Both the position numbers and the translations under genes were made by a program. Positions 41,569 to 49,842 of a stretch of DNA of 53,022 nt are shown piece by piece (position 1 is the stretch's first letter; every line of letters begins with the position of its first letter). The stretch lies in contig JAGVLK010000005.1 in the NCBI GenBank assembly GCA_020049835.1, positions 1-53,022 of the forward strand, in the 5' to 3' direction. The stretch comes from Candidatus Babeliales bacterium (GTDB lineage Bacteria > Babelota > Babeliae > Babelales > Vermiphilaceae). The notes below the pieces were generated by a model. The model made no database searches and was not told where the DNA came from. It was given only the letters and a program-made list of their open reading frames with translations.

Positions 41569-41632
41569 TAGGCTCACCGGTTGCGCATCCTCATCTGCTT
41601 ATGGTAAGATAGTAACTGGTGAGGAGGAAATC

Positions 41633-42706
41633 ATGATGAATTCAATTATCGCGCAACTATACAGTGCCATCAAGGCAATCGCGCTCTATATGTGGTCTGC
41701 CGGATCAGCGGGAGCCATTATATATGGAATCTTTTATCTGGGATATATGTATCAAGGGCCATCAATAGCCTTTATGGCAGCGCTGTTTGCCAGCATTTTG
41801 GTACTTTTTGTCGCATTACGCAATCGTTTAACTATAGCTTCATATGGACGAGCTACTGCTGCTTTATGTAGTTTGGGTGCATTGCTCTATATTGGTTATG
41901 AATTTTACGGATTACTGCATTTGCATCAGTTCTTTTATGCTCTGGTTGGTATGAGCATTGTTTTAGGTCTTGCAGCACTTTGGTTTGATCGCTTTATATT
42001 TGCGCTGGGGGCAACGCTGTTTGCTATGGCAGCACCGGCATTAATGTTTGGTGTATACAGCCCAACTATGCTGGGATGGTACTGTGTTGCAGCATTGTTT
42101 GCTTGCGTACTGCTTGCATACACCAGTGGTTGGCACATATTAGCATTGCTTAGTTTTGTTATCTATCTTTTTTATCATCCCTATATATTTGCGCTCGTGA
42201 GCATGACGCCTAAAAAGGGAATGCTCCTATTTGATGATGCATTTTGGATTCTAGGTTGCATCGGTGCTATATTCACCTTTATTCCATGGCTCTATAACAT
42301 GTATAATCCGCGCCAGCATATCATTGATGCGCTGTGCATTGTTATGGCTGGAGCCTATTCATTTGCATCTATGCGCATGATCTTGCGTGGGCAATTGCGT
42401 TTTATTGAACAGTTTAAGTTCTTGCGATTGTTCACTACGCAACCTAAATATATACATCTACTTATGTATATGTTCTTTATTTACGCGGCCATTTATGCAA
42501 CGCTTTTTGTGATTGGCAAAATAACGCATCGCAAGTCAGGTGTGCATAACGTTATTCTGATGCTCGCGTTGATTAGCTTTGTTGGTGGCGTTGCTGTGCT
42601 TAACCGCACGCATAAAATCATTGGCCAGCTTGCGCAGCAGACAACGGTGTGGATTAAAAAAGTACCATTTGTGCGTAGCTTAGTAACACAAGAGAAAAAT
42701 TCTTAG
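41633..42706 (+). CDS. Polytopic inner-membrane protein, 357 aa
   Basis: Not recognised as a named family. About 9-10 hydrophobic segments (for example AGAIIYGIFYLGYMYQG, LHQFFYALVGMSIVLGLAALW, YCVAALFACVLLAYTSG, FVIYLFYHPYIFALV, IYAAIYATLFVIGK) with short loops and a basic C-terminus (NRTHKIIGQLAQQTTVWIKK). GAGGAGG lies just upstream of ATG 41633/41636. Resembles DUF2339-like multi-TM proteins in outline only. 64 bp after the Nudix gene; probably the same unit. Could be a transporter or membrane-bound polysaccharide protein, but no motif supports that. Confidence 0.75.
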   Translation: MMNSIIAQLYSAIKAIALYMWSAGSAGAIIYGIFYLGYMYQGPSIAFMAALFASILVLFVALRNRLTIASYGRATAALCSLGALLYIGYEFYGLLHLHQFFYALVGMSIVLGLAALWFDRFIFALGATLFAMAAPALMFGVYSPTMLGWYCVAALFACVLLAYTSGWHILALLSFVIYLFYHPYIFALVSMTPKKGMLLFDDAFWILGCIGAIFTFIPWLYNMYNPRQHIIDALCIVMAGAYSFASMRMILRGQLRFIEQFKFLRLFTTQPKYIHLLMYMFFIYAAIYATLFVIGKITHRKSGVHNVILMLALISFVGGVAVLNRTHKIIGQLAQQTTVWIKKVPFVRSLVTQEKNS

Positions 42707-42735
42707 CCCACATATTTAAAACTTTACCAAAGATG

Positions 42736-43473
42736 CTATAACTGAGTTGCTAAATCCAAGCTTTCGATGCACGTGTGGGATTTGTGTTGTTCATCTTCAT
42801 TTTGCGGAGTTTTTTGAAGCTCTTCGCCCATCGCTTTAAACACTTCTGTCCACGCTCTTATTTCTTGTCTCAGTGGACTAATTGGTTTAATGGCACGATA
42901 ATCACAATAGGTACCGGCATCGAACAGAATAAAAGTAGTTGCGGGTAGAAGTTGTTTCGCAACGGAAAACATTTCTTCAATGGTGGAAGAATTAAAAGTG
43001 GAATCATTAACGATTTTGCCTACTTCCTCTGTTCGTTGTGTGTATGGATAGAGTAATAGGTAACGTCTACCTATGCGTTCATTATGTACGTACTGTTTAA
43101 GTTGCGTAGAAAGGAAATGTGTGCGCAAATCGAAACAAAGATCGGTATCATCCACGCTAAAATAAAGAGCTGAACCTCCCTTTTTATTAAATAGTTCTCT
43201 GCTTTCATGTACTACAGCAGTAATCATTGGATTTGCGCAAATAATTGCTGCACCAAATTGATTACCCATTGCCGGGCCATGAGGATACCAATCAGGATCT
43301 GTCGGTACGCGATCATGATATGAGGCTATTGCAAATCCATCATCCGCAGTTGCAAATTTTACAACTTTTTGTACTAGATCATTTTCATTTGATTCCTCAT
43401 GCGAAGATGATGCAGCGCAACATGTGTGCATGGCGTAGGTAAGTAAAATCGCTAAAAGTGTTAATATGTGCAT
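42736..43473 (-). CDS. Secreted paralog 1 of 6 (DGxxIxxYH family), 245 aa
   Basis: Signal peptide MHILTLLAILLTYAMHTCCAA. Family blocks: ADDGFAIASYHDRVPTD (about 41-57), WYPHGPAMGNQFGAAII, TAVVHESRELFNKKGG, YFSVDD, RRYLLLYPYTQ (about 138-148), IEEMFSVAKQLLPATTFILFDAGTYCDYRAIKPIS (only its parts FILFDAGTYC and RAIKPIS are quoted), then an acidic tail. The order matches its five paralogs downstream on the same strand. An alternating strand/helix pattern suggests an alpha/beta fold; the D in LFDA/G and the Y/H in YHE are the most constant polar positions, but no catalytic set is proved. Last gene of the six-gene unit; 13 bp after 43487. Confidence 0.75.
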   Translation of the reverse strand: MHILTLLAILLTYAMHTCCAASSSHEESNENDLVQKVVKFATADDGFAIASYHDRVPTDPDWYPHGPAMGNQFGAAIICANPMITAVVHESRELFNKKGGSALYFSVDDTDLCFDLRTHFLSTQLKQYVHNERIGRRYLLLYPYTQRTEEVGKIVNDSTFNSSTIEEMFSVAKQLLPATTFILFDAGTYCDYRAIKPISPLRQEIRAWTEVFKAMGEELQKTPQNEDEQHKSHTCIESLDLATQL

Positions 43474-43486
43474 AGTGGTGACCTTT

Positions 43487-44269
43487 TTACCAAAGATGTT
43501 CTAACTTATTTTCATCCAAGCTTCCGGTACGTATGTGTGTTTTACGCTCTGAGGTAAGGATTATACGCGGTGCCATTTCAGCACTTTTTGCTCGCGGTTT
43601 TGGCTGATTCTTTTGTATTTCTTTCCATGTTTCTGTCCATGCCCTCATTTCTCTTCTTATGTGACTAATTGGTTGCACTGCGCGATATTCACAATAGATG
43701 CCGGCGTCAAATAACACAAAGGTGGTTGCAGGTAAAATTTTTTGTATAAAGGCGAACATTTCTTCCAATGTCGCTGAGTTGGCAGCATCTTTCTCGGTCA
43801 ATGTTTTGACTATTTCTGCTTGATCTTTGTATGGGCAGAGCAGTAAATAGCGGTTACCATACATTGGATCGCGCGTGTACTCGCAGAGTGGCTTAGCAAA
43901 AAAATTGGTTGATAAATCTATGCTATTGGTATCATCAATTATAAAGTAAGGGGCGGTGCTCCCTTTTTTATTAAACAGTTCTCTACTCCAGTGGATCGTT
44001 GCTGCAACCAGTGGACTTGCAGGAATAAGTGCTACACCAAATTGATTGGCGGTTGCAGGACCTTCTGGGTACCAAGAAGGATCTGTGGGTACGCGTTCAT
44101 GATAGGCCGCTATCGCAAATCCATCACCAGGAAGATTATACATCATAGAACGCTGCACCAGATAATTATCTGCCATCTCTTCAAGAGATAAAGACGATGA
44201 AGATGCTGCACAAAAAATCTGTGCCGTGCAGGTAAGTAGAGTTATGGTGGCAAAAGATAATGATTTCAT
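43487..44269 (-). CDS. Secreted paralog 2 of 6 (DGxxIxxYH family), 260 aa
   Basis: Signal peptide MKSLSFATITLLTCTAQIFCAA. Blocks GDGFAIAAYHERVPTD, WYPEGPATANQFGVALI, WSRELFNKKGS, FIIDD, NRYLLLCPYKD, LEEMFAFIQKILPATT and VLFDAGIYCEYRAVQPIS match paralog 1 closely, so these two are the most recent duplicates. A basic C-terminal extension (PKPRAKSAEMAPRIILTSERK) differs. 12 bp after 44282. No known domain; the whole family may be lineage-specific. Confidence 0.75.
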   Translation of the reverse strand: MKSLSFATITLLTCTAQIFCAASSSSLSLEEMADNYLVQRSMMYNLPGDGFAIAAYHERVPTDPSWYPEGPATANQFGVALIPASPLVAATIHWSRELFNKKGSTAPYFIIDDTNSIDLSTNFFAKPLCEYTRDPMYGNRYLLLCPYKDQAEIVKTLTEKDAANSATLEEMFAFIQKILPATTFVLFDAGIYCEYRAVQPISHIRREMRAWTETWKEIQKNQPKPRAKSAEMAPRIILTSERKTHIRTGSLDENKLEHLW

Positions 44270-44281
44270 AGAGAGTCCTTT

Positions 44282-45031
44282 TTAGGTTGTCTTAGGTTTA
44301 GGTTGAAGATTAGTCCATAGTTCATCAAATTTCTTTCGTAGCTCTTGGCTCTCATCTTTAACTTTTTTATCAAAATTACAAAAACCGGCTACATCAAAAA
44401 TAATATAGGTACTTGCAGGATCTACGTGTGGGTATATTAATTGTAACGCGACAGCAACAGATTTTACCGTTTTTGCATGTTTTAACAGCAGTCGCTGAAC
44501 CTTAAATTCCTCGCTTGTATTGCTGCATAAAAAAAGGTATGGATATATTACCCACGGATGATTAGGTATCGCTGCATATGTTGATGGACTACTAAAATTA
44601 AGTTGCAGATCGTCTTCGATTTCAAAAAAACTTCGCTTGGTTAATTCTTTAAAGTTGCTGCGGCTTATTGTATCCATTCTTTTAATCTGAGTGTGCAAAT
44701 CAGGACTAGAGGTTCCTAGTGGTTGGTTAACAATTGCAATGCCAAAATTGCTATGTGATGCGGGGCCGCATGTTCCGTGAAGATATATTTCCTCGTACTC
44801 ACGTATTACCCAAGTATGATCAGTGCCCAGATGATATGAGACTGTTTCTTCTGATCGGGGAGTTCCTTTTACCCAGGTTAATTCTTCATGTATATCCAAA
44901 TCCCAGGTGCCTTGAGTATCCTCTAAAAAGGTAGAGCAGGTAGTAGATGATGATGGCGTGCTAGAATCTGCACAAAAGAGCTGTGGCGTGCAGGTAAATA
45001 AAGTTATGGCGGTAAGAGCCAGTAATTTCAT
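44282..45031 (-). CDS. Secreted paralog 3 of 6 (divergent), 249 aa
   Basis: Signal peptide MKLLALTAITLFTCTPQLFCA. I start at ATG 45031, which has AAAGGATATTCT directly upstream; the codon at 45046 belongs to that ribosome site. Compared with the others the family core is weaker: SYHLGTDHTWVIREYEE, THGTCGPASHSNFGIAIV-like (only SHSNFGIAIV is firm), FFEIEDDLQLN, YPYLFLCSNTSEE, IYPHVDPASTYIIFDVAGFCNFD, so the strand/helix pattern and FGxAIV, LFLC and FDVAGFC positions are kept. 49 bp after 45081. Confidence 0.7.
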   Translation of the reverse strand: MKLLALTAITLFTCTPQLFCADSSTPSSSTTCSTFLEDTQGTWDLDIHEELTWVKGTPRSEETVSYHLGTDHTWVIREYEEIYLHGTCGPASHSNFGIAIVNQPLGTSSPDLHTQIKRMDTISRSNFKELTKRSFFEIEDDLQLNFSSPSTYAAIPNHPWVIYPYLFLCSNTSEEFKVQRLLLKHAKTVKSVAVALQLIYPHVDPASTYIIFDVAGFCNFDKKVKDESQELRKKFDELWTNLQPKPKTT

Positions 45032-45080
45032 AGAATATCCTTTCATGTATGTTATCGTTAAAATTGTTGTTACTAAGAAA

Positions 45081-45782
45081 TTATCTACTGTGGCTGCGTT
45101 TACGTACTATAACATCGTCATCCGAATCATCTGATAGGTGAGAATCCGTACCCAAAACGGTTTTACAGTAATCGATGATATCAAAAAGAACAAATGTTGT
45201 AGTTGGTATACGCACACGCAAAAAGCTTGCGGCAGCAGTTAATGTGCACAAAGTTGGCACTTGTTCTTTAAGTAAGTAGTCGATTTCATTATTTTTTTTA
45301 ACATCCGCGCACAGAAAAATAAATTTGCGTAGCGGGTTTGCGCGCGCATAGGGAATAACAGGCGTTAGCGGGCTGCCATTGATAGTTAAGAAGTGATTCT
45401 CTTTAATCTCAAATGAGGCAACAGTAGGTTTGAGGAACTGTTTAAATATACCGGCAGTCACCACCGCTGCTGGATTTTGTGTAATAACAAAACCAAAACT
45501 GTCAGTTTCGCCAGCTCTTCCGGCGAACGTATCCCATATATTTGTTACCGTGTGATATGCTTGTATTCCATAACCATCGCTGCCAATTTGGTAAGCTACC
45601 GTTTGTTTTAAGTTAGGGTTTGCAGTCCATTTTATTGATTTAGTCGGAATTTTAGTTGTGCGGCGTACAACATCAAAGGTGCCAAATTCTTCTAATTCAG
45701 AACTTACTGTTTCCTGCGCTGATGGAAAGATAGACGCGGTATATGCAACAAGAGCTACAGTTAAACATGATAGCGTATTCAT
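45081..45782 (-). CDS. Secreted paralog 4 of 6, 233 aa
   Basis: Signal peptide MNTLSCLTVALVAYTASIFPSA. Family core visible as GSDGYGIQAYHTV, TDSFGFVITQNPAAVV, SFEIKENHFL, RKFIFLCADVKK, LTAAASFLRVRIPTTTFVLF and DIIDYCKTVLG, then an acidic/basic end (DDSDDDVIVRKRSHSR). The start is ATG 45782; the longer frame to 45872 overlaps the neighbouring gene and lacks a site, whereas AGAGGATATTTTTT precedes this ATG. 22 bp after 45805. Confidence 0.7.
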   Translation of the reverse strand: MNTLSCLTVALVAYTASIFPSAQETVSSELEEFGTFDVVRRTTKIPTKSIKWTANPNLKQTVAYQIGSDGYGIQAYHTVTNIWDTFAGRAGETDSFGFVITQNPAAVVTAGIFKQFLKPTVASFEIKENHFLTINGSPLTPVIPYARANPLRKFIFLCADVKKNNEIDYLLKEQVPTLCTLTAAASFLRVRIPTTTFVLFDIIDYCKTVLGTDSHLSDDSDDDVIVRKRSHSR

Positions 45783-45804
45783 AAAAAATATCCTCTGAAA
45801 GTTA

Positions 45805-46512
45805 TTAACAAATGCTAGAACTTTTTTTGTGCTTACTGGAAGGCTTTCCTGTGGGTGACTTTTGTCGTGCAATTGCAGCTTGCATCAGCATTGCACACAT
45901 CGTTTCAGGAATATGATACATAGCTCTTTCTTCTTGATAGGTAGCTGCATCAAAGAGAACAAATGTAGTACTCGGCAGCTGTTCCTTTACAAATGCGAGC
46001 ATGGCGGCGAAATCAACTTCAGGCGTGTCTTTTTGAACACGTTGTTCCACTATTTTTTTTACTCTGAGATTATCTGAAGTGTGCGAACAGAGTAGCAGAT
46101 ATCGTCTTGCCATATATTGAACAGCGGTATACGTGGGCAATTCTATTGTGAATCCGCTCGTTTGAAAACCCAACGATTGTGTATCATCAACTTTAAAATA
46201 ATGTGACCGTTTATGTTTTTGGTCAAATATTGTTTTGCTTTCATGAACTGCTGCGCTTATGGATGGATCGGTTGCAACGATTGCAAAACCAAAATAGTTG
46301 CCATGTGTAGGGCCATTGGGATAAAAAATCGTATTTGCTGGTACTGCCTTATGAAATCCTACTATTGCGCGGTTGTCGGTGCCAATTACGCATGCGACAG
46401 TTTTTGCCAAAAGTGGATTATCTTGCCAATTGGAAGAAGCTTCTTCCGCTGCAGGTAAAACATATGCCGTGCATGCAACCAGGGTTGCAGAGAAAAGCGA
46501 TGTGATTTTCAT
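45805..46512 (-). CDS. Secreted paralog 5 of 6, 235 aa
   Basis: Signal peptide MKITSLFSATLVACTAYVLPAA. Core: GTDNRAIVGFHKAVPAN, YPNGPTHGNYFGFAIV, VHESKTIFDQKHKRS, YFKVDD, RRYLLLCSHTSD, AAMLAFVKEQLPSTTFVLFDAATYQEERA, quoted here only as LPSTTFVLFDA. The N of DGxx is TDNRA instead of SDGYA, so the motif varies. Start ATG 46512, with AAAGGAT upstream. Closest to paralogs 1 and 2 in the YFxVDD region. 36 bp after 46549. Confidence 0.7.
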   Translation of the reverse strand: MKITSLFSATLVACTAYVLPAAEEASSNWQDNPLLAKTVACVIGTDNRAIVGFHKAVPANTIFYPNGPTHGNYFGFAIVATDPSISAAVHESKTIFDQKHKRSHYFKVDDTQSLGFQTSGFTIELPTYTAVQYMARRYLLLCSHTSDNLRVKKIVEQRVQKDTPEVDFAAMLAFVKEQLPSTTFVLFDAATYQEERAMYHIPETMCAMLMQAAIARQKSPTGKPSSKHKKSSSIC

Positions 46513-46548
46513 AGGGGCATCCTTTTGGGTATGGTAATTAAACAAAAA

Positions 46549-47166
46549 TTATTCGGTTTTTGTAGGTTTCGGTTTGACAAGATTATTGCAATATTCTATT
46601 GCATCCAAAAGTACGTAGGTAGTGAAAGGTAATTGAGAATGTAAATATGCAGTTGCTGCAGCCAATGTAGCCAGGTCAGCAGAGCTATCTAGTGTTTTAC
46701 CTATGTCATATTGCGCATCAAGGTTAGAACAGATAAATAAAAATCTACGAGGCTTGTTGGGATTAGCGTAAGTATATGCAGCTACAGTTGTTGCTAAGTT
46801 ACGTGTAGTTAGATCGCCATCTTCTTGGATATGAAAATACGTGTTGTTTGGTGCAAGTTTCATAAACGTATCTTTACTTATACAAAGTTTTTCTTGAAGT
46901 TCAACGCGTGGAACAATAGCAAATCCAAAATTAAGTGCTTCATCGGTGCGCCAAGGGTGAACAGGGTGTTCTGTTGATATTTCATCATATGCGCATAAAG
47001 CATAACCATCGGATCCAATATTATATTCAATAACACGAGCAAGTTCTTGATTTTGTGTCCATGTTGGTTGAAATGGTATGAGATCTATTGGAGCGGTACC
47101 TGAAGATGCACATTGCATGCTAGAGGCGATGGTAATTAAAGATGCAATATACATAGACAATCTCAT
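46549..47166 (-). CDS. Secreted paralog 6 of 6 (first in operon), 205 aa
   Basis: Signal peptide MRLSMYIASLITIASSMQCA. Core: GSDGYALCAYDEISTEHP, EALNFGFAIVPRV, TFMKLAPNN, YFHIQED, RRFLFICSNLDAQ, YLHSQLPFTTYVLLDAIEYCNN. It lacks the C-terminal extension seen in paralogs 1-3 and ends KPKPTKTE. TAGGAG lies 5 bases before the ATG, and an extended -10 promoter (TGC TATAAT, 47191-47199) is upstream. This is the transcriptional start of the six-gene family. Confidence 0.75.
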   Translation of the reverse strand: MRLSMYIASLITIASSMQCASSGTAPIDLIPFQPTWTQNQELARVIEYNIGSDGYALCAYDEISTEHPVHPWRTDEALNFGFAIVPRVELQEKLCISKDTFMKLAPNNTYFHIQEDGDLTTRNLATTVAAYTYANPNKPRRFLFICSNLDAQYDIGKTLDSSADLATLAAATAYLHSQLPFTTYVLLDAIEYCNNLVKPKPTKTE

Positions 47167-47190
47167 AAAAACTCCTAATAAATGCGTAAA

Positions 47191-47199
47191 ATTATAGCA
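47191..47199 (-). promoter_or_regulatory. Extended -10 promoter of the six-paralog operon
   Basis: Minus strand TGC (47199-47197) followed by TATAAT (47196-47191), a perfect extended -10. No clear -35 at 17 bp. It does not contain the TTGACATAAT...TATTTGTG block, so this operon is regulated differently from the other secreted genes. Confidence 0.6.
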
Positions 47200-47287
47200 T
47201 AGGTTACTATAAGAGCTTATGATTGTCCATTAAATGGACATAACAACTTTTTCTTTGAGAGAATGCAGGACGAGAAAATGAGACAAC

Positions 47288-47315
47288 AAAAAAAGCCCGG
47301 TAAAAACCGAGCTTT
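47288..47315 (-). terminator. Rho-independent terminator of tRNA-fMet
   Basis: Minus strand: AAAGCTCGG and CCGGGCTTT form a stem (one G-T pair) with a TTTTTA loop and a following T run, 11 bases after the encoded CCA. Confidence 0.75.
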
Positions 47316-47325
47316 AAGATCTTTT

Positions 47326-47402
<77 letters not shown>

Positions 47403-47502
47403 ATACATTTCTTTATATAGAATAGGGGTTTTTTCCCGATTGTCAAGTTTAAAATGTATGTAAAAAGCTCTTTTTGAGCATAAAGTCCCAACCTATTTGC
47501 TA

Positions 47503-47913
47503 TTAAACCTGCTCTAAAATCACGAAAGCGCCTGCTATATCATCTGTATGGGTTAATGAAAGATGCACTTTTGGCCGCACATCATTAGGTTCAAGGAGCC
47601 TGTCCCAATTAATTGTTGCTACGGGAATTCCTTTTGCTATCCGCTCTATGGTGACATTAGGTAAAACATGCATAAGCGTTGGGCCAGGCCGTTTATATAC
47701 CGTAATACAGGCGGTAGTAAAGGCTTTAAAAAAGGCCTCACGGGCTGCAAAACGTACGGCAAAGCGCTCCGCGCGCTGCTGTTCAGAGGTTGCACCCATG
47801 CAATAATCGATTTCTGCTGCACTAAAGATTTTGTGCAGTTGCGTTGCGTAGATGATGTGCCAATTATAAAAGCGTTTTACGGCGACCTGATCGACGCCTA
47901 TGCCGATGATCAT
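47503..47913 (-). CDS. acpS: Holo-[acyl-carrier-protein] synthase
   Basis: 136-aa phosphopantetheinyl transferase that activates acyl carrier protein with CoA. Visible: GIGVDQV (metal D8), RFAVRFAAREAFFKAF (metal E59; RxAxREAxxKA), and HLSLTHTDDIAGAFVILE near the C-terminus, the order and spacing of AcpS. The length is normal. No ribosome site is obvious (ATGATCATCGGC context). Not in an operon; upstream lies the repeat-GIY-YIG element. Confidence 0.93.
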   Translation of the reverse strand: MIIGIGVDQVAVKRFYNWHIIYATQLHKIFSAAEIDYCMGATSEQQRAERFAVRFAAREAFFKAFTTACITVYKRPGPTLMHVLPNVTIERIAKGIPVATINWDRLLEPNDVRPKVHLSLTHTDDIAGAFVILEQV

Positions 47914-47997
47914 AAGTGGGCTCCAAATTGTAGAAATAAAGTTGATTTATGCATCAAAGAAGCTCTTTCTTTATATTTTTTTGTGTGATATTTCCTC

Positions 47998-48512
47998 TTT
48001 TGTCATCCTCGTTTGCGGGGATCCAGGCCAACAAAAGTTACTAATTTAGAGATAGCTGTAAAAGAATCAGGATGGTTCATACTATTTCGACAATTTTTGA
48101 TTAAAGCATATAGTGATACAAATCCTTCCATTGAGGATTTGAACGTTCAATCAAATATATTTTTTTGCCACGATTGTATTTTTTTAATTCTTTTTCGCGC
48201 TTGGTAGCATCGGAAATATCTTGATATTCTTCTACGTAAGCTAGTTTATCGACAGTATATTTCTTGGTGAATCCGGGCAAGCTTTTATTTTTATGTTCAT
48301 GTATTCGCCGAGCAATATCATTAGTAACACCGATGTAGAGAGTGCCATTCCGCTGAGAGAATAAGATATATACAAAATAACTATGCATATGAATATTTAT
48401 TAAAAAATTTGTACGTGCAATATTTATTGGTGTTGCAAATTATCTTGGCCTGGATCCCCGCAAGCAGCCTGCCCGCCAAAGCCGGAGGCGGCGGCTGGGA
48501 GGATGACAAAAG
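47998..48512. mobile_element. GIY-YIG gene enclosed by GTCATCC/GGATCCAG terminal inverted repeats
   Basis: Left terminus 47998-48031 (TTTGTCATCCTCGTTTGCGG...CAGGCCAA). Right terminus 48446-48512 (TTGGCCTGGATCCCCGCAAG... GAGGATGACAAA), the exact reverse complement except for about 33 bp of GC-rich sequence (CCTGCCCGCCAAAGCCGG...) inserted in it. Between the arms lies a 95-codon GIY-YIG gene (48101-48388). Arms without a gene are found at five other places in the window, so this looks like the fullest copy of the family. Confidence 0.75.
48101..48388 (-). CDS. GIY-YIG domain nuclease (UPF0213 type)
   Basis: 95-aa single-domain GIY-YIG protein: YFVYIL (Y6, VYI) and TLYIGVT (YIG 18-20) strands, R27/R28 after a helix, HK region, and KREKELKK with the metal-binding Glu (E64 or E66), then IYLIERSNPQWKDL typical of the small standalone family. 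It would cut or nick DNA. Standalone GIY-YIG ORFs of this class are often found beside palindromic GTCATCC-type repeats in other genomes, as I recall from general knowledge; here the ORF lies exactly between two such arms. Divergent in orientation from nothing; no ribosome site stands out, so expression is unproved. Confidence 0.85.
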   Translation of the reverse strand: MHSYFVYILFSQRNGTLYIGVTNDIARRIHEHKNKSLPGFTKKYTVDKLAYVEEYQDISDATKREKELKKYNRGKKIYLIERSNPQWKDLYHYML

Positions 48513-48533
48513 GGAGCATTATTCATAAAAGTT

Positions 48534-49076
48534 TTAGTAAATATGGGTTTCATTTGTTATTTGATCACGATCCTTATTCTTTAACATCTTGTGTACATAC
48601 TGTGCAAGCTTTGTCGTAATACTGGAGACTATTGCAGAAGCTAAAAATCCGGACCAATATGCACGACGCATTTCTTTGTCTGGCATGCTTGCATTTAGAA
48701 ATGTAAATCCTAACAACAATGGTGTACAACGTATTATAAAATGGGTAATACATGCACCAACAAGGCCGGTGCCTACGCCCGTGCCAAGGTTTTGTAAACG
48801 TTCGGTGTTAGTTTCAAATTTGCCTAATTGGCTCGCTATCAATCCGCCGGCAACGCCACCATGCCAAATACCTTGTGAGAAGTATTCTTGCCCCAAATCT
48901 TGATTAAGACTTAAATAGGTTCTAATGGCGGTGTGATAGTTTCCATTTTCAAAGCACTTGCGCTCAAAATCAGTAACATCTAATAAATTGTATAGTGTAT
49001 CGGTTAGTGTATCGGTGAAAGCATGCGTTTGTGCAACTAAGCTGCAGATTAAAAAGCTTTTGAGTAAAATTTTCAT
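48534..49076 (-). CDS. Secreted small membrane-associated protein, duplicate pair member, 180 aa
   Basis: Signal peptide MKILLKSFLICSLVAQTHA, FTDTLYNLLDVTDFERKCFENGNYHTAIRTYLSL (only short parts cited), SQGIWHGGVAGGLIASQLGKFE (about 65-87), GTGLVGACITHFIIR (about 100-115), and DKEMRRAYWSGFLASAIVSSITTKLAQYVHK near the end. It is nearly collinear with 49232, including the leader and promoter, and shares the plan (signal, polar block, HGG-containing Gly-rich hydrophobic segments) with the MKRLLL family at 6457-9132. Two to three membrane-like segments. Promoter at 49151. Function unknown. Confidence 0.75.
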   Translation of the reverse strand: MKILLKSFLICSLVAQTHAFTDTLTDTLYNLLDVTDFERKCFENGNYHTAIRTYLSLNQDLGQEYFSQGIWHGGVAGGLIASQLGKFETNTERLQNLGTGVGTGLVGACITHFIIRCTPLLLGFTFLNASMPDKEMRRAYWSGFLASAIVSSITTKLAQYVHKMLKNKDRDQITNETHIY

Positions 49077-49150
49077 AGTGTTTTCCTCTATTTTAAAACG
49101 TGGTATCTAAAACAGATATCCCACAGTAGGATAAAAGATTATTTCTTATA

Positions 49151-49178
49151 AAGATAGCACAAATATAGATTATGTAAA
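49151..49178 (-). promoter_or_regulatory. Promoter of 48534 (shared motif)
   Basis: Minus strand TTTACA (49178-49173), 16-bp spacer containing TAAT and TATTTGTG, then TATCTT (49156-49151). The -35 is one change from TTGACA. Confidence 0.7.
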
Positions 49179-49231
49179 GTTATATAAGCTGTTGAATTTA
49201 TGCATCTTTTGGGCGATTAATAGGTTTTTTT

Positions 49232-49741
49232 CTATTGTTTCATCTTTTTGTGTACATACTGTGCAAGCTTTGTCGTAACACAGGAGACTATTGCAGAAAT
49301 CAGAAATCCTGACCCATAAGCCCTACATATTTGTTTGTCTGGCATCGAATTACTTAGAAATACAAATCTTGGATGCCTCCACCAAGGTGTACGACGTATT
49401 ATAAAATGGGTAATACATGCGCCGACAATACCTGTTCCTACACCAACCCCAAGGCTGTTTAAACGATCATTGTTATTTTCAAATTTGCCTAGTTGGCTTG
49501 CTAACAATCCACCGGCAATGCCACCATGCCAAATACCTTGAGAGAAAAATCCCTTTCCTACACAATAATTAAAACCTAAATAGGAATCTAAATAGGACCT
49601 AATGGCTGAGTAATAATCTCCATTCTCAAAGCTCTCGCGCTGAGAATTAGTAACATCGAATAAATTATATAGTGCATCGGTGAATGCATGCGTTTGTGCA
49701 ACTAAGCTGCAGATTAAAAAGCCTTTGAGTAAAATTCTCAT
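49232..49741 (-). CDS. Secreted small membrane-associated protein, duplicate pair member, 169 aa
   Basis: Signal peptide MRILLKGFLICSLVAQTHA, then FTDALYNLFDVTNSQRESFENGDYY, SQGIWHGGIAGGLLASQLGKFE, GTGIVGACITHFIIRRTP, DKQICRAYGSGFLISAIVSCVTTKLAQYVHKK. Nearly the same as 48534 over its full length, plus about 100 bp of shared upstream leader (AACGTTTT/TATCC.ACTGTGGG), so the pair arose by a segmental duplication of promoter, leader and gene. Each copy has its own TTGACATAAT-type promoter (this one at 49815). The middle has diverged most. Confidence 0.75.
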   Translation of the reverse strand: MRILLKGFLICSLVAQTHAFTDALYNLFDVTNSQRESFENGDYYSAIRSYLDSYLGFNYCVGKGFFSQGIWHGGIAGGLLASQLGKFENNNDRLNSLGVGVGTGIVGACITHFIIRRTPWWRHPRFVFLSNSMPDKQICRAYGSGFLISAIVSCVTTKLAQYVHKKMKQ

Positions 49742-49814
49742 AATGTCTTCCTCTATTTTAAAACGTATCTACAACAGATATCCCCACAGTAGGATAAAAG
49801 ATTATTTCTCTCAA

Positions 49815-49842
49815 AGAGTAGCACAAATAACAATTATGTCAA
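49815..49842 (-). promoter_or_regulatory. Promoter of 49232 (shared motif)
   Basis: Minus strand TTGACA (49842-49837), 16-bp spacer with TAAT and TATTTGTG, then TACTCT (49820-49815). Confidence 0.7.

Noticed and set aside
41480-41632. Upstream extension of the polytopic membrane protein to 41480
   Set aside because: It overlaps the Nudix gene in another frame, whereas GAGGAGG sits directly before ATG 41633.
45783-45872. N-terminal extension of secreted paralog 4 into paralog 5
   Set aside because: The signal peptide begins at ATG 45782, with a ribosome site before it.
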